NCBI RefSeq assembly: GCF_000499785.1
Contig: NZ_HG726027.1
Location: 1-64,000, forward strand
Direction: 5' to 3'
Length of the DNA: 64,000 nucleotides
Origin: Bacteroides neonati
GTDB taxonomy: Bacteria > Bacteroidota > Bacteroidia > Bacteroidales > Bacteroidaceae
Part shown: positions 44,095 through 52,959 of the stretch, piece after piece
How the letters are laid out: each line of letters opens with the position of its first letter
Numbering within the stretch: the stretch's first letter is position 1
Translations under genes and position numbers: made by a program
Notes under the pieces: generated by a model
The model's input: only the letters and a program-made list of their open reading frames with translations
What the model was told of the DNA's origin: nothing
The model's database searches: none

Positions 44095-45834
44095 TCAAAG
44101 CATCTCTTTGAGATGTTTTAAATTAGCCTGAACCGTGTCGACTACCTCTTGCGACCGCCCGCTTAATACTAGTTTGTACATTGATTTGGCGAAACCCACC
44201 ATCTGACTAAACTCTACTTTCGGAGGCATGGCCAGTGCATTCGGGTCGGTCATGATATTGACCACTACCGGGCCGCCGTGCTCGAACGCTTGCATGAGTG
44301 CGCTACTAACATGCTCAGGATTGTGCACCGTGACCCCTTTCATGCCCATTGCTTCGGCTACCTGTGCAAAGTCAGGATTCAGCATATCCGTTTGCCAATC
44401 GGGCAGTCCGTCTACTTCCATCTCGAGTTTAACCATACCCAGCGAACGGTTATTGAATACAACCACTTTGATGGGGAGGCGGTATTGTACGATCGTCTGT
44501 AGATCGCCCAATGTCATTGATAATCCTCCATCGCCACACAGAGCGATGACCTGTCTTTCGGGACAAGCCAATGCAGCCCCAATCGATTGCGGTAGGGCAT
44601 TGGCCATCGAACCATGGTTGAATGAACCCAGCATGTGTCGCTTTCCGGTTGCATGCAGATAGCGTGCACCCCATACACAAGTCATTCCCGTATCTACGCT
44701 AAAGATAGCATCATTATCGGCCAGCTTGTCTATTTCGGCCATTACGTATTCGGGGTGAATTTCATTCTCCTTCCCTTTGTTCTGTATATAGTCTGCCAAA
44801 TCACGCTTTACTTCCTCGTAATGCTTGAGCTGTTTTCGCAAAAAGGTATTGTCTGTTTTGGGTTTCAACAACATCAGTAAAGCCTGAATCGTCGTTTTTA
44901 TATCGCCACATAAGCCGATGTCTACCTTGGCACGTCTGCCCAACCTTTCGGGCTTGATATCTATTTGTACTATTTTGATGTCTTTGGGTAAGAAGGCGGA
45001 GTACGGAAAATCCGTTCCCAGCATCACCAGCACGTCTGCTTCGTGCATGCTGTAATACCCCGACGGCATACCGAGCAGGCCGGTCATGCCCACTTCGTTG
45101 GGGTTATCATACTGAATCTCCATTTTTCCTTTAAAGGTATAAGCTACCGGTGCATTGAGCTGTTTCGAGAGTTCCATCACTTCGGCGTGTGCTCCCCGGC
45201 AACCGATGCCACAGAAGAGGGTGATGCGGCGTGAGCGGTTCAACAGATCGGCCAATAGCTTCAAATCTTCCAAAGCCGGACAAACGGACGAATCTACCGG
45301 ATACGTATGAACCGACGATCCCACACCTACCGCCTCTTTCTTGGCCAGATCGCCGGGTAGACCTATTACCGATACTCCCTTGCGCGAAGTAGCGGTTTGA
45401 ATGGCCGCTTGCAGCATACGAGGTAGCTGCGTGGGGGTAGTGGCTAGTTCGTTGTAGTAACTACAATCATTGAATAACTTAATTGTATTGGTTTCCTGAA
45501 AATATTCCGTACCAAACTCGCAGGTCGGTATGGTCGAAGCTATGGCAACAACCGGTGCTCCCGAGCGATGGGCATCGTATAGTCCGTTTAATAAATGTAC
45601 ATGCCCCGGTCCGCTACTGCCGGCACAACATCCGGGCTGTCCGGTTAGTTGTGCTTCTGCTCCTGCGGCATAGGCACCTGTTTCTTCGTGCCGCACATGT
45701 ATCCATTGTATCTCTTTATTCTGTCTGACAGCCTCGTTTACTTCGTTGAGGCTATCGCCTGTTACCGCATAAATGCGCTTAATGCCTGCTTCGACCAATG
45801 TTTCTACAAGCTGCTGTGCTACCTTTTTTGCCAT
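44095..45834 (-). CDS. PoxB-like thiamine-diphosphate enzyme (pyruvate oxidase/dehydrogenase)
   Basis: 579 residues with three TPP-enzyme domains. Motifs are HVRHEETGAYAAGAEAQLTG (activating Glu), GPGHVHLLNGLYDAHRSGAPV, IKIVQIDIKPERLGRR in the central domain, and the TPP-Mg site GDGGLSMTLGDLQTIVQYRLP with NNRSLGMVK. This fits pyruvate:quinone oxidoreductase (PoxB) or an acetolactate/oxidase relative. The FAD-binding central region looks intact, but the quinone partner (menaquinone in these bacteria) is inferred. It is a single gene with no obvious TAnnTTTG box upstream. Confidence 0.85.
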   Translation of the reverse strand: MAKKVAQQLVETLVEAGIKRIYAVTGDSLNEVNEAVRQNKEIQWIHVRHEETGAYAAGAEAQLTGQPGCCAGSSGPGHVHLLNGLYDAHRSGAPVVAIASTIPTCEFGTEYFQETNTIKLFNDCSYYNELATTPTQLPRMLQAAIQTATSRKGVSVIGLPGDLAKKEAVGVGSSVHTYPVDSSVCPALEDLKLLADLLNRSRRITLFCGIGCRGAHAEVMELSKQLNAPVAYTFKGKMEIQYDNPNEVGMTGLLGMPSGYYSMHEADVLVMLGTDFPYSAFLPKDIKIVQIDIKPERLGRRAKVDIGLCGDIKTTIQALLMLLKPKTDNTFLRKQLKHYEEVKRDLADYIQNKGKENEIHPEYVMAEIDKLADNDAIFSVDTGMTCVWGARYLHATGKRHMLGSFNHGSMANALPQSIGAALACPERQVIALCGDGGLSMTLGDLQTIVQYRLPIKVVVFNNRSLGMVKLEMEVDGLPDWQTDMLNPDFAQVAEAMGMKGVTVHNPEHVSSALMQAFEHGGPVVVNIMTDPNALAMPPKVEFSQMVGFAKSMYKLVLSGRSQEVVDTVQANLKHLKEML

Positions 45835-46085
45835 ACAAGTTGTCTATTAATAGTTAAGTTAAAGAAGTAACAGCCAGCTTTACCTAAATGTTTCCAAATT
45901 GTTCAAAATGAGATGCTATACGCTTCAAAATACAAACCTGTTTCGTAATTTATATCCCATAGCGTTAAAATGTAATATAAAAGCAGAAAAAGCATGGTTT
46001 CCTATCTACCATATCAATTTAATTTGTTATTTTTCGAGTAGTAAGAAGAGGCTGAATATATTGTTAAACCAAAATGTAGTCAAAA

Positions 46086-46304
46086 ATGGATAAACAAGAG
46101 ATTGGCTTACACGCCGGAATGGTATGGCACTTGCTGAATGATAACGCCAAGTGGAGCTACCAAAGCCTGAAAAGAAAATCGGGCTTGAAGGACAAGGAGT
46201 TGGGCGCAGCATTGGGCTGGTTGGCCCGGGAAAACAAAATAGAGTTTGAACAGCGCGAAGAAGATTTGTATCTTTACCTCTGTGTCAATGTCTATATTGG
46301 ATAA
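46086..46304 (+). CDS. Winged-helix DUF2582 family protein
   Basis: 72 residues. AGMVWHLLNDNAKWSYQSLKRKSGLKDKELGAALGWLARENKI is the DUF2582 winged-helix pattern, small proteins of unknown role found in Bacteroidetes. There are no further domains. It is a single gene ended by the terminator at 46323-46377. Confidence 0.8.
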   Translation: MDKQEIGLHAGMVWHLLNDNAKWSYQSLKRKSGLKDKELGAALGWLARENKIEFEQREEDLYLYLCVNVYIG

Positions 46305-46322
46305 CTGGTTTTTTTAATGTGC

Positions 46323-46377
46323 AATTCCCGCAGTGAGTGCTTTCTAACATCTCTCTACGGGAATTATTGTTTTTATT
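46323..46377. terminator. Bidirectional terminator
   Basis: AATTCCCG (46323-46330) pairs with CGGGAATT (46358-46365), with AG/CT beyond a mismatch, followed by a TTTTTATT tract. It serves the DUF2582 gene and probably the convergent membrane protein gene, whose stop lies at its edge. Confidence 0.7.
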
Positions 46378-46792
46378 CGACTTCTCTTTTCTTACTTGTT
46401 TTTAGTTCGATTAGAAAAGCAATGAGTAAGCCCAGCCCACCGAAGAGCAGTACACACGAACCGTAGATGATACTCGAAACCTCTCTACCTCTCCAGTCAC
46501 TGATGCTTGTTTGATAATCGGGAAAGGCGTTGAGACAAATAAAGAAGCCAATGAGTAGTCCTAACCCTATCCCTACCATGAGGCAACCTGCCTTCAATGC
46601 CCCGAAAGAGAACCGCGGTTGCTGATAGTTTGGTAAGGTCAATTTTTCTGTGATATCGGCCGAATAAAGTCTGTCATTCAGTTTATCGATAACCTTCAGA
46701 CGCTCGCTTTTGCACACAAAGAGTTCGAACAGTTTATAAACTCCCAGAAAAACAATGCCTACTATTACAGGCACAGAAATAAAATCCATCAT
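46373..46792 (-). CDS. Membrane protein, possibly DUF6249, under ECF control
   Basis: 139 residues. Three hydrophobic segments (about 5-25, 70-92 and 112-130) surround a basic cytoplasmic-type loop with CKSERLKVIDKLNDRLYSA. The protein resembles the DUF6249 group but the match is not certain. It is transcribed away from the ECF sigma gene from a promoter almost identical to that gene's own promoter, so it is a likely member of the sigma regulon. The start is 46792 or the adjacent ATG at 46789. Confidence 0.7.
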   Translation of the reverse strand: MMDFISVPVIVGIVFLGVYKLFELFVCKSERLKVIDKLNDRLYSADITEKLTLPNYQQPRFSFGALKAGCLMVGIGLGLLIGFFICLNAFPDYQTSISDWRGREVSSIIYGSCVLLFGGLGLLIAFLIELKTSKKREVE

Positions 46793-46833
46793 AATCGTGA
46801 GGTATTTAAGTGAATATTTTCGTTCTTTGTACT

Positions 46834-46863
46834 GTTTGACGCATAAGCACTCAAAAGGTTACA
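46834..46863 (-). promoter_or_regulatory. ECF-type promoter for the membrane protein gene
   Basis: On the minus strand, TGTAACCTTTTG (46863-46852) is the -35 region and GCGTCAAAC (46842-46834) the -10 region. TGTAACC and CGTC are separated by 15 bases, the same as in the divergent promoter at 46931. Confidence 0.75.
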
Positions 46864-46930
46864 CCTTGATGGCAAAGTAACTGAAAATAGTATTCCCTAT
46901 TGTATGTTGCTTGTTAATGAGCTCCTATAC

Positions 46931-46959
46931 TGTAACCTTTTGTTCGATGTTGCGTCTAA
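46931..46959 (+). promoter_or_regulatory. ECF-type promoter of the sigma factor gene
   Basis: TGTAACCTTTTG (46931-46942) is the -35 region and CGTCTAA (46953-46959) the -10 region, with 15 bases between TGTAACC and CGTC. The start would lie near 46966, just before the ATG at 46970. It is the likely site of autoregulation. Confidence 0.75.
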
Positions 46960-46969
46960 CGCTAATAGT

Positions 46970-47518
46970 ATGGAACAGAAAGACGAAACACAATACATCC
47001 AACGGATTTTGGAGGGAGATACGGAATACTTTTCTGTATTTCTCGATCGTTATAGTCGTCCGCTGTATGCATTGATTGTACAGATGGTCGGCTGTGCCGA
47101 AGATGCCGAAGAGCTGGTACAAGATGTTTTTCTCAAAGCCTTTCGTTCCCTGCATACTTACAAAGGTGATTGCCGTTTTTCGACCTGGCTGTATCGTATT
47201 GCCTACAACACGGCTGTATCTGCCACACGCAAACGGAAGCACGAGTTTCTTTATATCGAAGAAAGTACGATTTATAATGTACCCGACGAAGTTGCCGATT
47301 CGGTATTTGGCATTACAGAGGATGAGGGACGGATCATCCTGCTGACTCAGGCTATTGATCGGCTTACGGTGGAGGAGAAGGCACTGATCACTCTTTTCTA
47401 TTACGAAGAGAAATCTATAGAGGAGACAGGCGAAATTCTCAATTTGTCGCAAGCCAATGTAAAGGTGCGGTTGCATCGCACGCGCAAAAAGTTGTACGTA
47501 CTAATGAATGAAAAGTAA
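46970..47518 (+). CDS. ECF-type RNA polymerase sigma factor
   Basis: 182 residues from ATG at 46970; the ORF extends upstream to 46904, but that part lies in the promoter. Region 2 is YSRPLYALIVQMVGCAEDAEELVQDVFLKAF with the -10-binding FSTWLYRIAYN. Region 4 is LTVEEKALITLFYYEEKSIEETGEILNLSQANVKVRLHRTRKKL. It is a group IV sigma. It overlaps no other gene and is followed after two bases by a small membrane protein, the usual anti-sigma position. Its upstream promoter matches the divergent one at 46834. Confidence 0.9.
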   Translation: MEQKDETQYIQRILEGDTEYFSVFLDRYSRPLYALIVQMVGCAEDAEELVQDVFLKAFRSLHTYKGDCRFSTWLYRIAYNTAVSATRKRKHEFLYIEESTIYNVPDEVADSVFGITEDEGRIILLTQAIDRLTVEEKALITLFYYEEKSIEETGEILNLSQANVKVRLHRTRKKLYVLMNEK

Positions 47519-47520
47519 AC

Positions 47521-47886
47521 ATGGAAAGAAAAAAAGAACCGGATAATGTACTCAGGCAGGCACTCGAACGGAGACAAGTGGGAGGCTTACCTTCCAACTT
47601 CTCTTTTCGGATGATGGAGCGGGTACGCCACGAAGCGTTGAAACAACAGCGACACAGAGAGCGGGTATTGCTGTTCTCCATGATTGGAGTGCTCGTTGTG
47701 ATGATTGGTTTACTGATCGGCTATTTTATTCTTTATTCGGATATCCAATGGTCGCAGGCTCTTCCAAAGTTGAAGCTGACCGATTCTGCTTCGCCTCTCT
47801 GGAGCTTTTATGTCTATATTGCCGGATTGGCTTTGCTCTTGTTGGGTGGCGACTATTGGCTACGAAAGAAAAAGCAGAAATCATAG
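47521..47886 (+). CDS. Probable anti-sigma-like small membrane protein
   Basis: 121 residues. A polar N-terminal half (RKKEPDNVLRQALERRQVGGLPSNFSFRMMERV) is followed by a transmembrane segment (about residues 58-80) and a second hydrophobic segment (about 98-115) before a basic C terminus. The two-base gap to the ECF sigma gene is the usual arrangement for an anti-sigma factor. No known anti-sigma domain was recognised, so the role rests on position. Confidence 0.65.
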   Translation: MERKKEPDNVLRQALERRQVGGLPSNFSFRMMERVRHEALKQQRHRERVLLFSMIGVLVVMIGLLIGYFILYSDIQWSQALPKLKLTDSASPLWSFYVYIAGLALLLLGGDYWLRKKKQKS

Positions 47887-47950
47887 ACAAAAAGAGACTT
47901 TTTCAAAAAGAATTCTCTTTCTTTGCACCTACTAAATGGTAAAGAAGATT

Positions 47951-48964
47951 ATGAGAAGTTTTGCATCCGACAATAATTCGGGCGTGCATCCGCAAGTGAT
48001 GGAAGCGCTCAATGAAGCCAATAACAACCATGCACTTGGTTATGGCGACGACCGATGGACCGAAGAAGCCACGGCTAAATTGCGAGAAGCGTTCACGCCC
48101 GACTGTGAACCCTTGTTTGTGTTTAATGGTACAGGAAGCAACGTGGTAGCCCTACAGCTGATTACCCGCTCATATAACTCCATTTTTTGTGCCGAAACAG
48201 CGCATATCTATGCCGACGAATGTGGCGCTCCGGTTCGAATGACCGGTTGTCAGATTCGCCCCATTGCCACCCCCGATGGTAAACTGACCCCCGAACTGAT
48301 TCGTCCTTACTTGCATGGATTCGGCGATCATCATCATTCGCAGCCGGGAGCTATTTACCTGTCGCAATGCACCGAACTGGGAACTATTTATACCCCCACC
48401 GAACTGAAAGCCATTACTTCGTTGGCCCATCAATACGGTATGCGTGTTCATATGGATGGTGCCCGTATAGCCAATGCCTGTGCTGCGCTTCGCCTGTCCC
48501 TCAAAGAGCTAACGGTCGATTGTGGTATCGATATACTCAGCTTCGGCGGAACCAAAAACGGTTTGATGATGGGTGAGTGTGTCGTTGTTTTTGATCCGTC
48601 TTTGAAAGAGGAAGCACGTTTTATACGTAAGCAGTCGGCACAACTGGCCTCTAAAATGCGGTATCTTTCTTGTCAGTTTACAGCTTATTTGACAGATGAA
48701 CTCTGGCTAAAGAATGCGACACATGCCAATGCCATGGCATATCGCTTGTATGATGCATTGAAGGGACTCCCGGGTGTACGATTTACGCAGAAGGTGGAGA
48801 GCAATCAGCTCTTTTTAACGATGCCACGCCCACAGATCGACTATTTACTGCAATCTTATTTCTTTTATTTCTGGAACGAAGAGGCGGATGAAATTCGTCT
48901 GGTTACTTCGTTTGATACCACGCAGGAGGATATTGATGCATTTATTGCTTTGCTTACGGCATAA
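47951..48964 (+). CDS. ltaE: Low-specificity L-threonine aldolase
   Basis: 337 residues, PLP enzyme of the beta-eliminating lyase family. It cleaves threonine and allo-threonine to glycine and acetaldehyde. Features are SFASDNNSGVHP, NGTGSNVVALQL, HMDGARIANACAAL and the PLP lysine K202 in SFGGTKNGLMMG. The upstream in-frame ATG at 47936 is close to a TTTCTTTG promoter-like box (47918-47925), so the ATG at 47951 is preferred. It has no co-directional neighbour. Confidence 0.9.
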   Translation: MRSFASDNNSGVHPQVMEALNEANNNHALGYGDDRWTEEATAKLREAFTPDCEPLFVFNGTGSNVVALQLITRSYNSIFCAETAHIYADECGAPVRMTGCQIRPIATPDGKLTPELIRPYLHGFGDHHHSQPGAIYLSQCTELGTIYTPTELKAITSLAHQYGMRVHMDGARIANACAALRLSLKELTVDCGIDILSFGGTKNGLMMGECVVVFDPSLKEEARFIRKQSAQLASKMRYLSCQFTAYLTDELWLKNATHANAMAYRLYDALKGLPGVRFTQKVESNQLFLTMPRPQIDYLLQSYFFYFWNEEADEIRLVTSFDTTQEDIDAFIALLTA

Positions 48965-49333
48965 CGGCATTTGCCACGCGAAAGATTCTGTTGTAAACAA
49001 GCGAATTTCGTAACCATTGCATAGGTGTGAAGTTGCATAATAGATAAGTATCCGATCAATTTAGATCAAATAGAGTGCAAGGGCTATAGGAATTTAAAAC
49101 GACTATAGGCAAATATTATATATTGCTAATTACTAATCAAGTGATTGATTATTAGTGATGTGTGTTGTTTGCTATGGGCGTGTATCCTTCTCCTTTTCCT
49201 TGTATGCAACAGAACCATTTTAACGATGCGTTAACTACGTAGTTTTGGTATCAAAGAGTACGTACTTTTTGATACCAAAACTATATACTTTTGCTGAGCG
49301 GGTAGTTAGGAGAACAGAGAATGATTAACACTG
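48965..49333. other. Intergenic region holding large palindromes
   Basis: About 370 bases with no convincing ORF. Besides the 44-base palindrome at 49240-49283, an imperfect inverted repeat lies near 49132-49160 (ACTAATCA ... TGATTATTAGT) and a perfect AACTACGTAGTT at 49233-49244. A TACTTTTG box (49286-49293, plus strand) has no gene behind it in that direction. Confidence 0.6.
49240..49283. repeat. 44-bp near-perfect palindrome
   Basis: TAGTTTTGGTATCAAAGAGT (49240-49259) continues into AC, and the right arm GTACTTTTTGATACCAAAAC (49262-49281) ends in TA. The two 22-base arms match in 21 of 22 positions and meet with no spacer. No T tract follows on either strand, so it does not look like a standard terminator. 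Confidence 0.8.
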
Positions 49334-51829
49334 TTAAAAAGGAAAGACAAACGTATACCCCTTCTTTTTCAACGTCTTTATCAGCTTCTCCATGGGTTTA
49401 TCATAAAACTTATCTGTTCGGCTGTCTGCCGTACCAAAATGTATCAGCATGATGTGCCCATTCAAGCCCTCCCGTGCCTCTACTTCCATTACTTTGTTGT
49501 AAATCTCCCGGTTGCTTCGGTAGTTTTTCATGTCGGGAGTGGTATAGTCGGCATTGGTCAGTGTGCCCGGTGTGAAATTGATTACCTGTACGCCCATATT
49601 GCGTGCCCATGCAGCTATTTGCTTATTGTAGTATTCGTATGGAGGTATATACACCGATGCGTCTTTATAGGCGATGCCGGCTTTTCGCATGGTTTCGTAG
49701 CTTTTCAGTAAGTCTTTCTCAAAAGCTTCGCGTGTAACCAGTAACGAGTCCCGGTTTTCCCATGCGGCATATAGCAAATGTCCGTAGCTATGTCCGCCTA
49801 CATAATGTCCGTCGGCTTTTAACCGTTGTATTACCTGTGGAAAACGTTCGTAAAACTCTCCGGTAAAGAAGAAGCCGCCTTTGATGCCGTGCTTCTTTAA
49901 TATGCGAAGAATGGGATCTGCTCCGTCGGCTTTGTCGGCTGCGGTGAATACCAATGTGATTTGCTTCTTCGAAGGATCGGTTCGGATGATACCTCCGTCC
50001 TGATAGATATTACGATCGGGCTCACCATTAGCCTGCTTCATACCCTCTTTTTGGAGTGATGACAGATAATAGGTCAGGCAGGCAGTACCATCCATGGTTG
50101 GTTCGTTGGTCGAATAATCACTGATGGCATCGTGATAAACCATCTGGTCGGGCTGAAAACGCTTATAGTCTTCTCCCGGTCTGCCGGGAATACCATCCAT
50201 GTTTACACCACGTAGGTTCTCAAAAATACTTCGGTATACGGGGCCATCGACCAATCCGCCTGTTGTGTTGCCCACCCCTGCATTCAGTAAAGATGAGTGA
50301 GGCTGTATCGGATAGTCGCCCGATAGGGGCAATTCTACCACCATGCTCGTTCCCCACGGATTACAACCAAAAAGCCAATCGCGCAAAGCAGCCTCCATCT
50401 CTTCGTAGGTAGAGTCGCCCGTTGTTTCGCGATACAGACGGCATTGAGTAAGCATGGCGGTTGTTAAGTTATTCGAGCACCATATATAAGGTATGCCGTG
50501 TAGAAAAGGGCTTGCCACGGCTTTTTCGTAGGTTCGTTGTATGCCGCTTCGCATATTACGGATGAATTCGTTACTGAGCCGTTGATTATCGGTTTGCGCC
50601 AATCGGTAGTGTCCCATGTTCATAAACGGATACCATTGATAATGGCGGGCACTATCGGCTCCCATCCATGGGGTGACTGGTTCACGTCGGCCATATTCGA
50701 TGGCTTGGGTTAAATAGTTCGTGTTTTTAGTGGTGCGGTATAGCTCTATGGCTCCCAATTCCATATCATCTGTCCAATTGTCTTCTTCATAAATATAGGG
50801 CGATTTTACTGAAGCGGTTTGGCAGGCACCCGGTTTCTTGACTCCTTCCTGGTAAGCATCATCGGCTTTGGCTCCGATTTCTTGTGCAAACCCGGGATAG
50901 AAAGGTTTGAGTACCTCGGCACCTAGAGCAAAGCAAGAGGCAAACTTGCCGGCTGTGCTTGCCACACCGGTGGTGGCGTTCATATAAGTGCCTCTTACTT
51001 GCGGTTCGCCGCTGCAGAAGTAAACCGGCCGGCCTTTGCCCGGACCGTAGCCATAATCTACGAGGTCTTTATTGGGCAAACGCATTCCTGCATGATCTCG
51101 ATCATCGGCAATCTGGTTGTATAACTCTCCCTTAGCCGGGTTCATTCGGTTCAGCCAATCGAGCCCCCATTTGGCTTCGTCTATGATATCGGGGATACCA
51201 TTGGCTCCTTGGTGTCCGTCGGCATTATATGCATCGGCAAAAGCTTCGGGATTTTGCTGATAGGCGAACAGGAGTTGATAGATTGCATTGGCTGTTGTGG
51301 TGGTGTATTGCAAATAATCGGTTGCATCGTGCCAACCACCGCGTACATCAATGTGTTGTCCGGTTTTAGTAGGGTGATAAACAATGTATCCATCGTGTGT
51401 GTGGCAACTGTCTTTGAGAAACGGGTTATAGCCACAACGTTGCTGACGCATATAATGGAGTAAGAAGTCGGCAGTGCCGTGATAGACCCGATGGTTGATG
51501 GGGAAGTGTGGCGAAACAGTATTTCCGGCCTTGATACAGTAGGTGCCGGGTTCTTCAAAATCGCTGAAGTTTAGTCGATACGTACATAACATCTTTCCGA
51601 TGCTACCACCCGCTCGAAGGGTGCGAAAGGTACGTTTGGTTTCTCCCGTAAAAACATCGATCAGAGCAAACTCCTGCATGTCGATAGGGGTTTCGCTCAT
51701 GAACACTGCTACTTTTTTTGATTGGGGCAGATAGCCCAATTGATTGATACGTATCCATTCGTCTGCTCTGCTATTCAACGCGCTGAAAATGAATATGAAA
51801 AAAAACAGCCAACCATTGTATTTAATCAT
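49334..51829 (-). CDS. GH9 endoglucanase-type protein fused to polysaccharide-deacetylase-like domain
   Basis: 831 residues with a signal peptide (first ~23). An N-terminal Ig-like CelD_N domain (about 25-110) leads into a GH9 catalytic domain: the Asp pair is in RGGWHDATDYLQY, and the acid Glu is in DYSTNEPTMDGT near residue 580. The C-terminal ~200 residues form a NodB/CE4-like domain with VGGHSYGHLLYA (His-x3-His) and IMLIHFGT. The usual TFDD motif at the start of this domain reads VFTAADKADGA, so the catalytic Asp appears replaced and only one D remains in the TAAD position. That half may be inactive or altered. GH9 enzymes cut beta-1,4 glucans; substrate here is unknown. Confidence 0.85.
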   Translation of the reverse strand: MIKYNGWLFFFIFIFSALNSRADEWIRINQLGYLPQSKKVAVFMSETPIDMQEFALIDVFTGETKRTFRTLRAGGSIGKMLCTYRLNFSDFEEPGTYCIKAGNTVSPHFPINHRVYHGTADFLLHYMRQQRCGYNPFLKDSCHTHDGYIVYHPTKTGQHIDVRGGWHDATDYLQYTTTTANAIYQLLFAYQQNPEAFADAYNADGHQGANGIPDIIDEAKWGLDWLNRMNPAKGELYNQIADDRDHAGMRLPNKDLVDYGYGPGKGRPVYFCSGEPQVRGTYMNATTGVASTAGKFASCFALGAEVLKPFYPGFAQEIGAKADDAYQEGVKKPGACQTASVKSPYIYEEDNWTDDMELGAIELYRTTKNTNYLTQAIEYGRREPVTPWMGADSARHYQWYPFMNMGHYRLAQTDNQRLSNEFIRNMRSGIQRTYEKAVASPFLHGIPYIWCSNNLTTAMLTQCRLYRETTGDSTYEEMEAALRDWLFGCNPWGTSMVVELPLSGDYPIQPHSSLLNAGVGNTTGGLVDGPVYRSIFENLRGVNMDGIPGRPGEDYKRFQPDQMVYHDAISDYSTNEPTMDGTACLTYYLSSLQKEGMKQANGEPDRNIYQDGGIIRTDPSKKQITLVFTAADKADGADPILRILKKHGIKGGFFFTGEFYERFPQVIQRLKADGHYVGGHSYGHLLYAAWENRDSLLVTREAFEKDLLKSYETMRKAGIAYKDASVYIPPYEYYNKQIAAWARNMGVQVINFTPGTLTNADYTTPDMKNYRSNREIYNKVMEVEAREGLNGHIMLIHFGTADSRTDKFYDKPMEKLIKTLKKKGYTFVFPF

Positions 51830-52050
51830 GGGGTATAGAAATTAAGGTTGAACAAATGTGTTAAGTTCTTCTTTTACAAAGGAAGCGCATTCTATTTACT
51901 TTCCGAACTATTATCGTTACTAATTAGCTGATATTATATGTCGTTTACAAATATTTAGAGTTATATCGGTGGCATTTAATAAATTGTGCTAAAATCAGAA
52001 TCTAAAGACAAGATTAATTTGTTATCTGTTTACTAATAATAGAGAAGAGA

Positions 52051-52944
52051 ATGGCATATATAGATTATTACCAGATTCTTGGTGTGGATAAGAAAGCCTC
52101 ACAAGATGATATCAAGAAAGCTTATCGTAAGTTGGCTCGGAAGCACCATCCGGACTTAAATCCGAATGATCCCAAGGCTAAAGATTTGTTTCAAGAAATA
52201 AATGAAGCCAACGAAGTGCTTAGTGACCCCGAGAAGCGTAAGAAGTACGATGAATATGGCGAGCATTGGAAGCATGCCGATGAATTTGAAGCGCAGAAGC
52301 AGTCGCGACAACAGTCTTACTCGGCCGGACAAGGCGGGCAGGGATTCTATGGTGGTGGCTCGGGCGAAGATTTCTCTGATTTCTTTGAGTCCATGTTCGG
52401 ACAACGTCGTGGAGGAGGTGGTCGTACGGCTGCTTTCCGCGGTCAGGATTTTAATGCAGAATTGCATCTTTCGCTTCGCGATGCAGCTCATACGCACAAG
52501 CAGGTACTGACGGTAAATGGCAAGAATGTACGTATAACCATTCCGGCCGGTGTAGCCGATGGGCAGGTGATTAAGTTGAAAGGATACGGTAGTGAAGGAG
52601 TCAACGGTGGGCCTGCCGGCGACTTGTATATCACGTTCGTTATAGCCGATGATCCCGTATTTAAACGCTTTGGCGATAATTTGCATATTGATATACCGCT
52701 TGATCTCTATACCGCTGTATTGGGAGGAGAACAAATGGTACAGACATTGAATGGAGATGTGAAATTGAAAGTAAAACCCGAAACACAGAACGGTACCAAG
52801 GTTAAACTCAAAGGAAAAGGTTTCCCCGTATATAAGAAAGAGGGCGAAGCTGGCGATTTGATTGTGACCTATACGGTTAAGATTCCAACCAATCTGAGTG
52901 AACGACAGAAAGAGTTGTTTAGGGAGTTACAAAGTATGAACTAA
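52051..52944 (+). CDS. DnaJ-family co-chaperone CbpA-like
   Basis: 297 residues. J-domain at residues 4-70 with YYQILGVDKKASQDDIKKAYRKLARKHHPD and the HPD motif. A Gly-rich linker (about 100-140) and two C-terminal beta domains follow (from QVLTVNGKNVRITIPAGV onward). There is no central zinc-finger, which distinguishes CbpA from DnaJ. It works with DnaK. The next gene encodes CbpM, its modulator. Confidence 0.9.
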   Translation: MAYIDYYQILGVDKKASQDDIKKAYRKLARKHHPDLNPNDPKAKDLFQEINEANEVLSDPEKRKKYDEYGEHWKHADEFEAQKQSRQQSYSAGQGGQGFYGGGSGEDFSDFFESMFGQRRGGGGRTAAFRGQDFNAELHLSLRDAAHTHKQVLTVNGKNVRITIPAGVADGQVIKLKGYGSEGVNGGPAGDLYITFVIADDPVFKRFGDNLHIDIPLDLYTAVLGGEQMVQTLNGDVKLKVKPETQNGTKVKLKGKGFPVYKKEGEAGDLIVTYTVKIPTNLSERQKELFRELQSMN

Positions 52945-52959
52945 AAAAGAGTGAAAGCT

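Noticed and set aside
46904..46969. Upstream extension of the ECF sigma factor gene
   Set aside because: The in-frame ATG at 46904 lies before the ECF-type promoter at 46931-46959, so the transcript would not include it.
49286..49293. Plus-strand promoter after the 44-bp palindrome
   Set aside because: TACTTTTG matches the -7 consensus but no plus-strand gene follows before the GH9 gene on the other strand. It may be chance in an AT-rich gap.
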